A stretch of DNA of 64,000 bases, from contig OY759263.1 of the NCBI GenBank assembly GCA_963662155.1, positions 40,362,544-40,426,543 on the forward strand, in the 5' to 3' direction. This stretch comes from Lamellibrachia columna. Its lineage: Eukaryota > Annelida > Polychaeta > Sabellida > Siboglinidae. Both the position numbers and the translations under genes were made by a program. Below, one piece after another: positions 62,277-64,000 of the stretch. Position 1 is the first letter of the stretch. Each line of letters opens with the position of its first letter. The notes beneath the pieces are model-generated. The model was not told the origin of the DNA, ran no database searches, and was given only the letters and a program-made list of their open reading frames with translations.

Positions 62277-63752
62277 ACTATGTGGGGCACAGACTATTTG
62301 GGGTGCAGTAGCTGGGTGGTCTATCACTATTTGGGGTGCAGTAGCTGGGTGGTCTATCACTATGTGGCCTGCAGTAGCTGGGTGGTCTATCACTATTTGG
62401 GGTGCAGTAGCTGGGTGGTCTATCACTATGTGGCCTGCAGTAGCTGGGTGGTCTATCACTATTTGGGGTGCAGTAGCTGGGTGGTCTATCACTATTTGGG
62501 GTGCAGTAGCTGATTGGTCTATCACCATGTGGGGTGGCATAGCTGGGTGGTCTATCACTATGTGGGGTGGCGTAGCTGGGTGGTCTATCACTATGTGGGG
62601 TGGCATAGCTGGGTGGTCTATCACTATGTGGGCTGCAGTAGCTGATTGGTCTATCACTATGTGGGCTGCAGTAGCTGGGTGGTCTATCACTATGTGGGCT
62701 GCAGTAGCTGGGTGGTCTATCACTATGTGGGGTGGCATAGCTGGGTGGTCTATCACTATGTGGGGAGGCATAGCTGGGTGGTCTATCACTATGTGGGGCA
62801 CAGTAGCTGGGTGGTCTATCACTATGTGGGGTGGCGTAGCTGGGTGGTCTATCACTATGTGGGCTGCAGTAGCTGGGTGGTCTATCACTATGTGGGGTGC
62901 AGTAGCTGGGTGGTCTATCACTATGTGGGGTGGCGTAGCTGGGTGGTCTATCACTATGTGGGGTGGCGTAGCTGGGTGGTCTATCACTATGTGGGGTGCA
63001 GTAGCTAGGTGGTCTATCACTATGTGGGGCACAGTAGCTGGGTGGTCTATCACTATGTGGGCTGCAGTAGCTGGGTGGTCTATCACTATGTGGGGTGCAG
63101 TAGCTGGGTGGTCTATCACTATTTGGGGTGCAGTAGCTGGGCGGTCTATCACCATGTGTGGTGACGTAGCTGGGTGGTCTATCACTATGTGGGGTGCAGT
63201 AGCTGGGTGGTTTATCACTATGTGGGCTGCAGTAGCTGGGTGGTCTATCACTATTTGGGGTGCAGTAGCTGGGCGGTCTATCACCATGTGGGGTGCAGTA
63301 GCTGGGCGGACTATCACTATTTGGGGTGCAGTAGCTGGGTGGTCTATTACTATTTGGGGTACAGTAGCTGGGCAGTCTATCACTATGTGAGGTGTAGTAG
63401 CTGGTCGGTCTATCACTATGTGGGGTGCAGTAGATGGGTGGTCTATCACCATGTGGGGTGCAGTAGCTGGGCGGTCTATCACTATGTGGGGTGCAGCAGC
63501 TGGGTGGTGTATCACTATGTGGGGTGCAGTAGCTGGGTGGTCTATTGCTATATGGGGTGCAGTAGCTGGGCGGTCTATCACTATGTGGGGTGCAGTAGCT
63601 GGGTGGTCTATCACTATGTGGGGTGCAGTAGCTGGGTGGTCTATCATCATGTGGGGTGCAGTAGCTGGGCGGTCTATCACTATGTGGGTTGCAGTAGCTG
63701 GGCGGTCTATCACCATGTGGGGTGCAGTAGCTGGGTGGTCTATCACCAATTT
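62270..63752. repeat. 33-bp minisatellite, about 45 copies, open on both strands
   Basis: The unit ctatcactatgtggggtgca, then gtagctgggtggt, encodes AVAGWSITMWG on plus and TAPHIVIDHPA on minus. The minus frame spans 62,265-63,929 (554 aa) without a stop; the plus frame is 394 aa. The wobble variants do not clearly favour either strand. It probably sits in an intron between the neighbouring candidate exons. Confidence 0.98.
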
Positions 63753-63810
63753 TGTGGTAGTGATAACTACATACTTAATTTCTGAAGGAGAAGTCTTTAA
63801 CAATGCTACC

Positions 63811-63987
63811 TGTGTTTTGCTCAGTCTGGTGCATGCCATTGGTCCTGCCATAGCCGTGCCATGCCATGTCAGGCTCAGAGATCTGCATGCCATCAAGCTG
63901 GTCCACGGGTAGCAAGTTCTGCCCAGCATGCAACGCAGGATAACATCCCACCTGCTGCCAGTTTCTCTGTTGGCACAAGAATGACAT
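63811..63987 (-). CDS. possible exon at the right edge
   Basis: A minus frame from MSFLCQQRNWQQVGCYPALH through MQISEPDMAWHGYGRTNGMH ends at a consensus donor (AACACAG|GTAGCA). A TAG stands directly before the first ATG, so this is either a start codon or an acceptor (gcattag|ATG). No family recognised; the gene, if real, may continue beyond the window. Confidence 0.35.
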
Positions 63988-64000
63988 CTAATGCATGCTT

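Overview
The window is animal nuclear DNA: GT-AG split genes, kilobase introns, one recognisable ribosomal protein gene, non-LTR retrotransposon relics and a very high load of microsatellites and minisatellites. The species cannot be fixed from the sequence alone. The divergence of RPL35A, the claudin-type genes, the GGGGGGGTACT-ended MITE and the density of minisatellites would suit a marine invertebrate; a lancelet is my best guess, as inference only.

Layout. (1) About 1.3-9.9 kb (+): RPL35A in four coding exons, with retroelement debris in its 5.6-kb second intron. (2) 10.2-14.5 kb (-) and 17.1-21.0 kb (+): two divergently arranged four-transmembrane claudin/PMP22-superfamily genes with identical intron positions and phases. 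Between them lie a tRNA-type SINE, very long (TA)n tracts and a palindrome built from a reverse-transcriptase fragment. (3) 23.6-34.9 kb (-): a split gene whose C-terminal exons look like a beta-propeller, possibly of LRRK/Roco type, stretched by a 33-bp and an 81-bp minisatellite. (4) 35.2-45.4 kb: a mobile-element graveyard holding a nearly whole but decayed LINE, a rearranged second LINE, relics of a transposase-like gene and OTU/vertnin-like gene, and a MITE with an 8-bp target duplication that carries a long purine tract. (5) 47.1-53.2 kb (+): a six-exon gene for a type I membrane protein with a mucin-like, Cys-clustered ectodomain and a cytoplasmic tail carrying five YxN motifs and a duplicated proline-rich exon. 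This is the most interesting gene here. (6) 53.7-61.7 kb: dispersed repeats, a 59-bp array of about 30 copies, a 34-bp array and more LINE pieces. (7) 61.8-64 kb: possible minus-strand exons around a 33-bp array of about 45 copies.

The genes do not form an operon or pathway. The two claudin-like genes probably arose by local duplication. The YxN receptor would be expected to act at the plasma membrane through SH2/SH3 adaptors. Most long open frames in the window are artefacts of repeats whose period is a multiple of three; those frames stay open on both strands and should not be taken as genes without RNA evidence.

All exon models were built by eye from splice signals, phase agreement and protein resemblance. 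No alignment or database search was run.
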